In this document: positions 54,036-61,930 of the stretch, in pieces | Layout: each line of letters starts with the position of its first letter | Numbering within the stretch: the stretch's first letter is position 1 | Assembly (NCBI RefSeq): GCF_016786325.1 | Contig: NZ_JADWYU010000082.1 | Coordinates: 43,921 to 107,920, forward strand | Reading direction: 5' to 3' | Length of the DNA stretch: 64,000 bases | Source of the DNA: Frankia nepalensis | Lineage (GTDB): Bacteria > Actinomycetota > Actinomycetes > Frankiales > Frankiaceae | Made by a program: the position numbers and the translations under genes | The notes under the pieces: model-generated | Told to the model about the DNA's origin: nothing | What the model saw: the letters and a program-made list of their open reading frames with translations, nothing else | Databases searched by the model: none

Positions 54036-54449
54036 GTGACGACTCGACGATCACGGCCCGGGCGGGGCGACGACGAGCTCGCGGCGACCCAGGCGGCCCA
54101 GGCGGCTCAGGCGGCTCAGGCGGTCGAGGGCGTCGTGCGTGACCTTGACCACGGGGTGACGCCCGACCGGGACGCCCTGCGGGCCGCGGTGCGCGTGTTC
54201 CTCGACCGGCTCGCCGCCCGCGCGCCCGGCCGGTCGGTGGAGGTCCGGGTGCCGCCGTTCGCCGCCGTCCAGGTGATCGAGGGGCCACGGCACACGCGGG
54301 GCACGCCGGCGAACGTCGTCGAGGCCGATCCGGCCGCCTTTGTCGCCCTCGCGGCCGGCCGGCTGGACTGGGCGGTCGCGGTCGCCGATGGCCGGATCAC
54401 CGCCAGCGGCGAGCGCGCCGACCTGCGTCCCTACCTCCCCCTGCTGTGA
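54036..54449 (+). CDS. Sterol carrier (SCP2-like) family protein
   Basis: A 137-residue protein. EVRVPPFAAVQVIEGPRHTRGTPANVVEADPAAFVALAAGRLDWAVAVADGRITASGERADLRPYLPLL is the actinobacterial SCP2-like domain that in many genomes precedes purF. SCP2 folds bind lipids or acyl-CoA; the physiological ligand here is unknown. The N-terminus has a fourfold Gln-Ala-Ala repeat encoded by a short tandem repeat near 54089-54120. GTG 54036 lies close to GCAGGATGG. It is about 425 bp ahead of purF. Confidence 0.85.
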   Translation: MTTRRSRPGRGDDELAATQAAQAAQAAQAVEGVVRDLDHGVTPDRDALRAAVRVFLDRLAARAPGRSVEVRVPPFAAVQVIEGPRHTRGTPANVVEADPAAFVALAAGRLDWAVAVADGRITASGERADLRPYLPLL

Positions 54450-54874
54450 GACCCGCCCCGGCGTGAGGCGAGCGGCGGCGGGAGCGCTGGCGGACGAACC
54501 CCCGACGGGGCCGGACCGTGCCGTGGGAGCGTGGTGGTACTGGTCACGGGTATCCCGCAGGTGAAATGCCCGCTAACCGGGTCCCTGTTAGCGTGAAAGA
54601 CGGTGCCCAGGGTCGTCCGGGACCGACAGGACGCAGGTTCCCGACGTTGATCAGCCTTCGTCACCACCTATCCCACCACTTACGGGGCAGCGACGTGGGC
54701 TGCCAACCGCGGCGGGCCGCCAGGCCCGCCAGGCCAGGCCCGGGCGGCTACCCCGCCACCCACGGGGCAGTGACGTGGGCCGCCAACCGCGGCGGGCCGC
54801 AAGGCCCGCCAGGTCGGGCCCGGCCGTCCAGGCCAGGGCCCGACCACATTCGACGTGTTGAGGAGCCTGGAGCG
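54450..54874 (+). promoter_or_regulatory. purF leader region
   Basis: About 425 bp between the SCP2-like gene and purF. It contains a direct repeat (see 54677) and a short AT-richer stretch at 54580-54680 where a promoter could lie. I recognise no guanine, PRPP or ppGpp riboswitch core, but such an element cannot be excluded by eye. Confidence 0.45.
54677..54823. repeat. Imperfect 67-bp direct repeat upstream of purF
   Basis: Two copies (54677-54743 and 54757-54823, offset 80 bp) share about 90% identity, both with ACGGGGCAG, GACGTGGGC, CCAACCGCGGCGGGCCGC and AGGCCCGCCAGG. They lie just before the purF ribosome binding site and can each fold into GC-rich hairpins. Confidence 0.85.
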
Positions 54875-56716
54875 ATGACCAAGGGGACGGCTGCCGCCCC
54901 GGGCGCGGAGGAGAAGCATCCCCCGGCCCGCGGGGCGAACGGGCGGTATCGGGATATCCAGACCGGTGACGCCGCGACCTGGGAAGATGATCTCCGAGAC
55001 GCGGCGGGCCCCCAGGACGCCTGCGGGGTCTTCGGAGTGCGGGCCCCCGGCGAGGACGTGGCGAACCTCACCTATTACGGCCTGTACGCGCTGCAGCACC
55101 GTGGCCAGGAGGCCGCCGGGATGGCCGTCGCCGACGGTCGCGCGATCGTCGTCTTCAAGGAGCTGGGGCTGGTGGCCCAGGTCTTCGACGAGCGGACGCT
55201 GTCCAGCCTGTCGGGGCACCTGGCCGTCGGCCACACCCGCTACTCGACCACCGGGTCGTCCACCTGGGAGAACGCCCAGCCGTCGTACCGGACCGCCCGG
55301 CTCGGCGGCGGCGTCGCGCTCGCCCACAACGGGAACCTGACGAACATCCTGGAGCTCGCCGACGAGCTCGGCGACCACGACGTCGACCGTGACGCCGGGA
55401 TGCGCGCCACCACCGACTCCGACCTGATCACCGCGCTGCTGGCCAACCACCCCGGCCCGACGCTGACCGAGGCCGCGCTCGACGTGCTGCCCCGGCTGCG
55501 CGGCGCGTTCTCGCTGGTGTTCTCGGACGCGTCGACGCTGTACGCCGCCCGCGACACCCACGGCATCCACCCGCTCGTCCTCGGCCGGCTCGACGGGGCG
55601 TCCGCGGCCGACGGGGCATCCCCGGCCGCCGGCCCGGGCGGGGCCTGGGTCGTGGCGAGCGAGACGTGCGCGCTCGACATCGTCGGCGCGACGTTCGTGC
55701 GCGAGGTGGAGCCCGGCGAGCTGGTGGTCATCGACGCGGACGGGCCGCGTTCGCTGCGCTTCGCGCCGGCCGACCGGCACGGCTGCCTGTTCGAGTTCGT
55801 CTACCTGGCCCGCCCGGACACGACGATCTCCGGCCGGTCGGTGCACGCGACCCGGGTCGAGGTCGGCCGCGTCCTGGCCCGCGAGGCCCCGGTCGACGCG
55901 GACCTGGTCATCCCGGTCCCGCAGTCCGGCGTGCCGGCGGCGGTCGGGTACGCCGAGGCGTCCGGCATCCCGTTCGGCGAGGGGCTGGTGAAGAACTCCT
56001 ACGTCGGGCGGACCTTCATCCAGCCGTCCCAGACGATCCGCCAGCGCGGCATCCGGCTGAAGCTCAATCCGCTGCGCGAGGTGATCGAGGGGCGCCGGCT
56101 CGTCGTCGTCGACGACTCGATCGTGCGCGGCAACACCCAGCGGGCACTGGTCCGGATGCTGCGTGAGGCGGGTGCCGCCGAGGTGCACATCCGGATCTCG
56201 TCCCCGCCGGTGCGCTGGCCCTGCTTCTACGGCATCGACTTCGCGACCAAGGCCGAGCTGATCGCCAGCGGCGCCGGGGTGGAGCAGGTGCGCGAGTCGC
56301 TCGGCGCGGACTCGCTCGCCTACGTCTCGCTGGACGGCCTGGTGGCCGCCTCCCGCCAGCCGGCGAACGAGCTGTGCCGGGCCTGTTTCGACGGTGTCTA
56401 CCCGGTACCGCTGTCCGACTCGGCCCGGATGGGCGGCAAGGACACGCTGGAGACGATGGGCAGCGGCGCGGCCACCGCCGCCGCGCTCGCCGAGGCGCTG
56501 CGCCGCAAGTTCGTCGCCGGCATGAACGGCGCCGACCCCTCGCCCGACGACCTCGACCAGCTCGCCGGCCTCGAGGCGCTGGAGACGATCGAGGACCTCG
56601 GCGGGCTCGACCGGATCGGCGAGGCGGACCTGGCGGACCCGTCGTCGGCGGCGACGGGGTCCACGGTGCCGGCGGGCGGTCCGGGTGTCACCCCGGCCGG
56701 CTGCGGCCGGCCATGA
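54875..56716 (+). CDS. purF: Amidophosphoribosyltransferase
   Basis: A 613-residue enzyme for the first step of purine synthesis (PRPP and glutamine to phosphoribosylamine). A propeptide of 49 residues precedes Cys50 (QDACGVFG), the glutaminase nucleophile released by self-cleavage. GHTRYSTTGSSTWENAQPS and AHNGNLTN belong to the N-terminal glutaminase, and VVVDDSIVRGNTQRALVRMLREAGA is the PRPP loop. LCRACFDGVYPVP near the C-terminus has Cys residues that, with others, may bind an Fe-S cluster as in Bacillus PurF. AGGAG lies ten bases before the ATG. Its stop overlaps the purM start. Confidence 0.95.
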   Translation: MTKGTAAAPGAEEKHPPARGANGRYRDIQTGDAATWEDDLRDAAGPQDACGVFGVRAPGEDVANLTYYGLYALQHRGQEAAGMAVADGRAIVVFKELGLVAQVFDERTLSSLSGHLAVGHTRYSTTGSSTWENAQPSYRTARLGGGVALAHNGNLTNILELADELGDHDVDRDAGMRATTDSDLITALLANHPGPTLTEAALDVLPRLRGAFSLVFSDASTLYAARDTHGIHPLVLGRLDGASAADGASPAAGPGGAWVVASETCALDIVGATFVREVEPGELVVIDADGPRSLRFAPADRHGCLFEFVYLARPDTTISGRSVHATRVEVGRVLAREAPVDADLVIPVPQSGVPAAVGYAEASGIPFGEGLVKNSYVGRTFIQPSQTIRQRGIRLKLNPLREVIEGRRLVVVDDSIVRGNTQRALVRMLREAGAAEVHIRISSPPVRWPCFYGIDFATKAELIASGAGVEQVRESLGADSLAYVSLDGLVAASRQPANELCRACFDGVYPVPLSDSARMGGKDTLETMGSGAATAAALAEALRRKFVAGMNGADPSPDDLDQLAGLEALETIEDLGGLDRIGEADLADPSSAATGSTVPAGGPGVTPAGCGRP

Positions 56717-57906
56717 GCGCGGTGGAGAACGCCATGAGCGCGGGGAACGTCATGAGCGCGGCAGGGAAGGCGGCCGGCGGCCGACACCCCGGTGGCCCGG
56801 ACTCCGGTCCGGGTGGGGCGTCCTACCGGGCCGCCGGCGTGGACGTGGCGGCCGGGGAACGGGCCGTCGAGGCGATGCGCGGCCACGTGGCGCGGGCCAC
56901 CCGGCCCGAGGTGGTCGGCTCGCTCGGCGGGTTCGCGGGCCTGTTCGCCCTGGACACCAGCCGTTACAAGCGGCCGCTGCTCGCCTCGTCCACGGACGGG
57001 GTCGGAACCAAGATCGCCCTTGCGCGGGCGATGGACGTGCACGACACGGTCGGCGTGGACCTGGTGGCGATGGTCGTCGACGACCTGGTCGTCTGCGGCG
57101 CGGAGCCGCTGTTCCTGCTGGACTACATCGCCTGCGGGTCGCTGGACCCACGCCGGGTGGAGCTGCTGGTCTCGGGCATCGCGAGCGGCTGCGAGCAGGC
57201 GGGCTGCGCGCTCGTCGGCGGAGAGACCGCCGAGCACCCGGGCCTGATGGGCGCCGACGACTACGACCTGGCCGCGACCGGGGTGGGCGTCGTCGAGGCG
57301 GACGAGGTCCTGGGCCCGGAACGGGTGCGGCCCGGCGACGCGCTGATCGCGATGGCGTCCTCAGGGGTGCACTCCAACGGGTTCTCGCTGGTGCGCCATG
57401 TGCTGTTCGGGGCGGCCGAGGAGGGCCACCCGGGCGGGATCGGGCCGGCGGGCCAGGAGGCGCTGCGCCGCGAGGAGCCGACGCTGGGCACCACGCTGGG
57501 CGCGGCGCTGCTCACCCCGACCCGGATCTACGCGAAGGACTGCCTGGCGCTCGCCGCCGCGGCCGAGGTGCGCGCGTTCGCGCACATCACGGGCGGCGGG
57601 CTCGCGGCGAACCTGGCCAGGGTGATCCCCGCCGGGCTGTCGGCCGTCCTCGACCGGGCCACCTGGGCGCCGTCACCGATCTTCGCTCTGTTGGCTGAGC
57701 GCGGCCGGATCCCGTTGACCGAGATGGAGCACACCTTCAACCAGGGGGTCGGCATGGTTGCCGTCGTCGCCCCGTCGGCGGTCGACGACGCCCTCGCGCT
57801 GCTGGCCGCGCGCGGGGTACCCGCCTGGCTTGCCGGTCGCGTCACGACGGCCGACCCCGCCGACGAGTCGCCGCTCACGGCCCGCCTCGTCGGCTCGCAC
57901 GCGTAG
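56713..57906 (+). CDS. purM: Phosphoribosylformylglycinamidine cyclo-ligase
   Basis: A 397-residue AIR synthetase, fifth step of purine synthesis. SYRAAGVDVAAGERAVEAM, LLASSTDGVGTKIALARAM, VVDDLVVCGAEPLFLLDYIACG, GCALVGGETAEHPG and FAHITGGGLAANLARVIP are family signatures covering the ATP and FGAM sites. The gene begins with three in-frame ATG-AGC-GCG starts (56713, 56734, 56752) set in a short tandem repeat; the first overlaps the purF stop as ATGA, while the later two have their own GGAG/GGGGA. The core of the enzyme starts about 35 residues after the first. Confidence 0.95.
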   Translation: MSAVENAMSAGNVMSAAGKAAGGRHPGGPDSGPGGASYRAAGVDVAAGERAVEAMRGHVARATRPEVVGSLGGFAGLFALDTSRYKRPLLASSTDGVGTKIALARAMDVHDTVGVDLVAMVVDDLVVCGAEPLFLLDYIACGSLDPRRVELLVSGIASGCEQAGCALVGGETAEHPGLMGADDYDLAATGVGVVEADEVLGPERVRPGDALIAMASSGVHSNGFSLVRHVLFGAAEEGHPGGIGPAGQEALRREEPTLGTTLGAALLTPTRIYAKDCLALAAAAEVRAFAHITGGGLAANLARVIPAGLSAVLDRATWAPSPIFALLAERGRIPLTEMEHTFNQGVGMVAVVAPSAVDDALALLAARGVPAWLAGRVTTADPADESPLTARLVGSHA

Positions 57907-57916
57907 AACATGCCTT

Positions 57917-57961
57917 AGCCGCAAGGGTCGGCCGGGCGCGGCCCCGCTGATCCTTGCGGCT
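57917..57961. terminator. Hairpin between purM and the DUF3073 gene
   Basis: AGCCGCAAGG (57917-57926) pairs with CCTTGCGGCT (57952-57961), enclosing a GGCCG/CGGCC-rich loop. GATCCTTGCGG is then repeated directly. It separates two convergent genes. Confidence 0.7.
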
Positions 57962-58026
57962 GATCCTTGCGGAGTGTCGAGCCGCCGCGGCGGGGCCGCT
58001 GGCAGCCGAGCGACATAAGCGACGTA

Positions 58027-58257
58027 CTAGCGCGAGGAACGACGGTCTTCTTCGTCTTCTTCGTCGTCATCGAGGTATGCGCTGTAGTCGTCGTAGTCGT
58101 CGTCCGCGTACTGATCTTCGTCCTCGCCGGTTTCCTGCGTGGTCGACCCGGAGACGCCCAGATCCCTCTTCAGACGGTCGAGATCCATCGACGGCGAGTT
58201 GTACTTGAGCTCGCGGGCGACTTTCGTCTGCTTGGCCTTCGCTCGGCCGCGCCCCAT
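58027..58257 (-). CDS. DUF3073 family protein
   Basis: A 76-residue protein, GRGRAKAKQTKVARELKYNSPSMDLDRLKRDLGV followed by a very acidic tail (EDEDQYADDDYDDYSAYLDDDEEDEED). This is the DUF3073 family, small actinobacterial proteins with a basic head and acidic tail, commonly encoded after purM. The basic N-terminus suggests nucleic-acid contact, but no function is established. It converges on purM and its position is conserved with Streptomyces. Confidence 0.92.
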   Translation of the reverse strand: MGRGRAKAKQTKVARELKYNSPSMDLDRLKRDLGVSGSTTQETGEDEDQYADDDYDDYSAYLDDDEEDEEDRRSSR

Positions 58258-58565
58258 GGCTCGACCCCCTCGAACATGACGACGGGGACCCGCCCCGGTG
58301 CTCTTACTGTCTCGTGCTTACCGAGACTACAGGGATCGCGGGCCGGTCGGCACGCCAACCCGACAGTTGCCCGGGGTGGTCGCTCGAAGGCGCGCCGCTC
58401 GCGCCGCTCGCGCCTCACCTGCCGGGCGCTGGGCGCCCGAACTGCCTGGTCTGGGGTCGGCGGTGTGCGCGTGCGTGGTCTGGCGCTGTCGCCTGGAGAC
58501 CTGGGCTGAGCGGCGTCCGGAGGGTGAGGGAGGCGCCTGACCGCGCCTGGCGGCGGCTGGCCGCG
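58258..58565. other. Gap between DUF3073 and valine dehydrogenase genes
   Basis: About 310 bp; the DUF3073 promoter is expected within 58260-58340, where the sequence is slightly AT-richer. No gene or distinct structure was recognised. Confidence 0.5.
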
Positions 58566-59687
58566 TTATGGAAGGAGGATGCGGCGCAACCGGCCGATGC
58601 CGGCGATCCGACGTTCAGCCAGCGTGGCCGCCGCGGCCGCCGGGGTCTGTCCCTCCGCGTCGGCCAGTTCGAAGACCGCCTGCGTCGTGCGGAAGATGCG
58701 AGCCGCGGCCGCCTTGGCCCTTTCGGGGTGGTAGCCCTCGATCTCGTCGGCGACCTGGATCAGCCCGCCGGCGTTCACGACGAAGTCCGGCGCATACAGG
58801 ATCCCGGCCTCGGTCAACAGCTTGTCGATGCCCGGATGGGCCAGCTGGTTGTTGGCTCCGCCACAGACCACCCGCGCGCGCAGCCGGCCGACCACCGAGT
58901 CGGTGAGCGCGCCGCCCAGCGCGCACGGCGAGAACACGTCGGCGGGCATGCCGGGAAGCGCCGCCGGATCGTCGACGACCGTCACCTCCGGGTAACGCTC
59001 GCGCAGCCGGCGCAGCGCCGCCGGGTCGACGTCGGTCGCGAGGACGGACGCCCCGTCCTCGATCAGATGCCCGACCAGTCGGGAGCCCACCTTGCCGACG
59101 CCGCTGACCGCCACGGTCCGCCCGGCCAGGCTCGGGTCACCCCACAGCCGCGCCGCGCAGGCCCGCATCCCCTCGAAGACGCCGTACGCGGTCAGGACCC
59201 CGGAGTCGCCGGATCCGCCGTGGGCTGGCGAGCGCCCGACGACCCAGCGGGTCTCGCGGGCGACCACGTCCATGTCCGCCGGGAACGTGCCGACGTCGCA
59301 CGCGGTGATGTAACGCCCGCCGAGCGAGGCGACGAATCTGCCGTAGGCCCGCAGCAGCGCCTCGGAGGAGACCTCGGCCGGGTCGCCGATGATGACGGCC
59401 TTGCCGCCGCCGAGGTCGAGGCCGGCGCAGGCCGCCTTGTAGGCCATCGCCTTCGACAGCGCGAGCGCGTCGGCGAGCGCGGCCGATTCGTTCGGGTAGG
59501 CGCGGAACCTGGTGCCGCCGAGCGACGGCCCGAGCGCGGTCGAGTAGATGGCGATGATCGCGCGCAGTCCCGAGGTGGGGTCCGAGCAGAAGACCACCTG
59601 TTCGTGCTCGACACCGGCGTCGAAGACGCTGGAGACGACCTCCGGCTCTCCGCCCGTGCCTGGCTCGACCGCGGACGCCTTTGTCAT
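58566..59687 (-). CDS. vdh: Valine/leucine dehydrogenase (Glu/Leu/Phe/Val family)
   Basis: A 373-residue amino acid dehydrogenase that deaminates branched-chain amino acids to 2-oxo acids with NAD. The catalytic lysine regions are [23 protein letters not shown]; the Rossmann motif is [27 protein letters not shown] and CGGANNQL are further family signatures. It matches the Streptomyces Vdh group that supplies precursors for polyketides and fatty acids. Its position next to the DUF3073 gene and upstream of bldC is conserved with Streptomyces. Substrate preference (valine against leucine) is inferred from synteny. Confidence 0.9.
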   Translation of the reverse strand: MTKASAVEPGTGGEPEVVSSVFDAGVEHEQVVFCSDPTSGLRAIIAIYSTALGPSLGGTRFRAYPNESAALADALALSKAMAYKAACAGLDLGGGKAVIIGDPAEVSSEALLRAYGRFVASLGGRYITACDVGTFPADMDVVARETRWVVGRSPAHGGSGDSGVLTAYGVFEGMRACAARLWGDPSLAGRTVAVSGVGKVGSRLVGHLIEDGASVLATDVDPAALRRLRERYPEVTVVDDPAALPGMPADVFSPCALGGALTDSVVGRLRARVVCGGANNQLAHPGIDKLLTEAGILYAPDFVVNAGGLIQVADEIEGYHPERAKAAAARIFRTTQAVFELADAEGQTPAAAAATLAERRIAGIGRLRRILLP

Positions 59688-60044
59688 GTCCGCACCCTAC
59701 GGCCCGCCCTCGCCGACCCGCCGGGCCAGCGCTCGCCGCCTGGCCGCTCGCCAGGGCCACTGGTCGGCCGGGTCGCGGTGCCGGTCGGCCAGCCAGGAAT
59801 GGCGCCGGTCGGCCAGCTAGGAATGAGGAAGACCGAGGCGGGACCGGGCGTTGCTCGACATCGTCGCCCCATCCGGTCCACGGCGCCGCGAACCTCGCGC
59901 TGAACAGCCCAAATGCCGCCATGACGGGCGGAGGACTCCGGACGGCCAAGCCGGTGGCCGCCCGCGCTATGCCTGCCCCAGCGGTGCCATCCGTCCGGAC
60001 TTACGGGATAGCCTTCCGTCGGCGGATCGGGCGGGGGAGGGGGG
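59688..60044. other. Divergent region with a 24-bp tandem repeat
   Basis: About 355 bp between vdh and the next plus-strand gene. Two 24-bp units starting GCCGGTCGGCCAGC lie at 59780-59803 and 59804-59827, with a partial unit before them. The end has a G-rich ribosome binding site (GGGGGAGGGGGG, 60033-60044). Confidence 0.7.
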
Positions 60045-60881
60045 ATGAAGGTGCCTGTGGTCTCTCCGGCGGCTTACCTGCGGGTCTATGAGCCGCTTGC
60101 CGCGTTCTCACCCGCGGAGCGGCTGCGCTGGCAGCGCTTCGCGGCCACCGCCCCGCCCTCCCGGCGCGCGGGCACCCGCCGTGAGCGGATGGTCGCGCTC
60201 GTCGCGGCGGTCCGCCCGACCCTCGACGTCGCCGGCGAGTCCGCGTTCGTGCAGGTGGTGGACGGTCTGATGTTCGTCTGCCCCTGGTCGACCCAGCTGC
60301 GGGTGTGGCAGGCGGCGCTGGAGTTCCGCGGCGGGATGCCCGAGCGGATCGCCGAGGTGTTCCTGCCCCGGCGGATCGTCGACCCGGCCGAGACCGAGCT
60401 GGACCGGTGGCGGGCCCGCCGGCCGGAGCTGAAGGTGCACATCCAGTCCTCGACCTGGTCGGTGCCCTCGCAGTGGTTCCTGCTCTTCGACCCGTCCGAG
60501 CGGCTGCTGGTCACCGGGGACGCGGCCGAGCGTTCCATGATCTACCGGACGGAGATCGGGCTGGCGCGGCGGCGGATCGCCGAGGCGACCGAGGCATTGG
60601 CCGCGATGCGCACGGTCATGCCGGACTCGTCGGCTTCCGAAGGTGTGACCGACCTGTCCCGTTGGCTCGACTCGTTCCATCCGCGCAGCCGGATCGAGCT
60701 GGACTACGACGGCCTGGTGGACCTGCTCGACGACGACGTGCTGCGCCGGGACAACTCGGTGGAGGACCTCGCCGAGGCGGTGCGCGCGTTACGCCAAGGG
60801 CGAACAGACCGTGCGACCGAGGCCTACGAGCGGGTGCTGGTCCGCTGGAGACCCTTGCAGGCACGGGAATCCGCGAGCTGA
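60045..60881 (+). CDS. Conserved actinobacterial protein between vdh and bldC
   Basis: A 278-residue cytoplasmic protein: SPAAYLRVYEPLAAFSPAERLRWQRFAA, FVQVVDGLMFVCPWSTQLRVWQAALEFR, VHIQSSTWSVPSQWFLLFDPSERLL, YRTEIGLARRRIAEATEAL and LSRWLDSFHPRSRIELDYDGLVDLLDDD are well-ordered, ungapped segments, indicating a conserved fold without spans or signal. A protein of this type occupies the same place in Streptomyces. I know no function. Start ATG 60045 sits directly after a G-rich run. Confidence 0.85.
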   Translation: MKVPVVSPAAYLRVYEPLAAFSPAERLRWQRFAATAPPSRRAGTRRERMVALVAAVRPTLDVAGESAFVQVVDGLMFVCPWSTQLRVWQAALEFRGGMPERIAEVFLPRRIVDPAETELDRWRARRPELKVHIQSSTWSVPSQWFLLFDPSERLLVTGDAAERSMIYRTEIGLARRRIAEATEALAAMRTVMPDSSASEGVTDLSRWLDSFHPRSRIELDYDGLVDLLDDDVLRRDNSVEDLAEAVRALRQGRTDRATEAYERVLVRWRPLQARESAS

Positions 60882-61029
60882 TCGCGGTCGTTAACTCTGT
60901 GTCGTCGCTCTCTTCGGACGAGCTGTGACTAGTCAGCAGATGGTCCCGACGTGCCATGTCCGAAATGCCCCCGAAGGATGCACGATCTGTATGGGACGGA
61001 GCGACGCTCTGTGACGGGAGGCCAACGCA

Positions 61030-61236
61030 ATGACGACGAGAACGCCGGACGCCGAGCCCCTGCTGACTCCGGCCGAGGTGGCGACGATGTTTCGGGTGGA
61101 CCCGAAGACCGTCACCCGGTGGGCCAAGGCTGGGAAGCTGACGTCAATCCGCACTCTGGGTGGCCATCGGCGCTACCGGGAGGCGGAGGTCCGCGCCCTG
61201 CTCAAGGGAGTCCCCAACATGGGTGGCGACCTCTAG
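61030..61236 (+). CDS. bldC: Developmental regulator BldC
   Basis: A 68-residue MerR-like winged-helix protein: TRTPDAEPLLTPAEVATMFRVDPKTVTRWAKAGKLTSIRTLGGHRRYREAEVRALLKGV. This is BldC almost to the residue, known in Streptomyces to bind cooperatively along direct repeats and to delay sporulation. GGGAGG lies about nine bases before the ATG. Its presence shows that part of the Bld developmental network exists here. It is followed by a strong hairpin. Confidence 0.97.
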   Translation: MTTRTPDAEPLLTPAEVATMFRVDPKTVTRWAKAGKLTSIRTLGGHRRYREAEVRALLKGVPNMGGDL

Positions 61237-61283
61237 GCGCACGGTCAGCTCGGTAGTTGCGTCTCGTGATGGGTTGCCCAAGG

Positions 61284-61339
61284 CCCGCGGGACGGAACGG
61301 CCGGACAGCTTGCCTGCTGTCCGCCGTTCCGCCCGCGGG
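61284..61339 (+). terminator. Long hairpin after bldC
   Basis: Arms CCCGCGGG-A-CGGAACGGC-C-GGACAGC and GCTGTCC-GCCGTTCCG-CCCGCGGG pair over 24 bp with only two bulged bases and a 6-base loop, 47 bp past the bldC stop. Confidence 0.85.
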
Positions 61340-61602
61340 ACGAAGGAGCGGCCCGTCTGGAGGCGCGGTACCGACGGGTGGGTGTCCGGGGCGGCACGCC
61401 AACCTGCCCTGTGTCGGTGATCGGGCCATGGGTCAGATCACCGGCCGATGTGGCGAGCCGGCTCGGCGGTTTGTTCGCGCTGCCCACCGATCCGCCAGAC
61501 CTGGACCGCGGCTGTCCGGCACCTTGGTGCCGGCGCGGGCCTGGAGGTAGATCGGCGGGCGACGCAAGCGGGCGGTAGCCCGTGAAGCTCAGTGGTTCGA
61601 GG

Positions 61603-61679
61603 GGTGCCCGGTCCGGTCGGGATGGCGACCGGTGGCCGGGCACCTAACTCTCCGCCGGTTCCGCGGACGGAACCGGCGG
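61603..61679. ncRNA. Candidate structured RNA: two adjacent hairpins before the EAL gene
   Basis: The first hairpin has a 9-bp outer stem (GGTGCCCGG/CCGGGCACC) and a 7-bp inner stem (CCGGTCG/CGACCGG). The second, at 61652-61679, has a 12-bp stem (CCGCCGGTTCCG/CGGAACCGGCGG) with a CGGA tetraloop. They lie in the 690-bp gap between bldC and the EAL gene. Which strand is transcribed is unknown. Confidence 0.35.
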
Positions 61680-61930
61680 GGGATCCCGGCTCCCGCTCCC
61701 AGTCCCTGGTCTGATCGATCCGCCGCGCTCGGCGTCGGCTCCTGGCCAACCAGCCAGCGGCCCGAGGGCGGTCGGACGCGACGGCGAACCGGTACACCGA
61801 CGACTACAGGCGGCGCGCGAACGCGCGCCGCCAAGTCGTATGGCCGGAGCTGGGCGCGTGCCGGTTCGTCGGCCGTCCCGCGCGGGCGGGTGGCGAGCCC
61901 GCGTGCCTGGGCATGCTGTCCGGGGGGTGA

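Noticed and set aside
54450..54874. Purine riboswitch before purF
   Set aside because: I could not find the conserved core of guanine, PRPP or ppGpp riboswitches; only the duplicated block is evident.
61540..61650. Possible c-di-GMP (GEMM) riboswitch before the EAL gene, suggested by GACGCAAGC and GGTAG
   Set aside because: The essential conserved segments of the GEMM core are missing or in the wrong order; only the hairpins themselves are supported.
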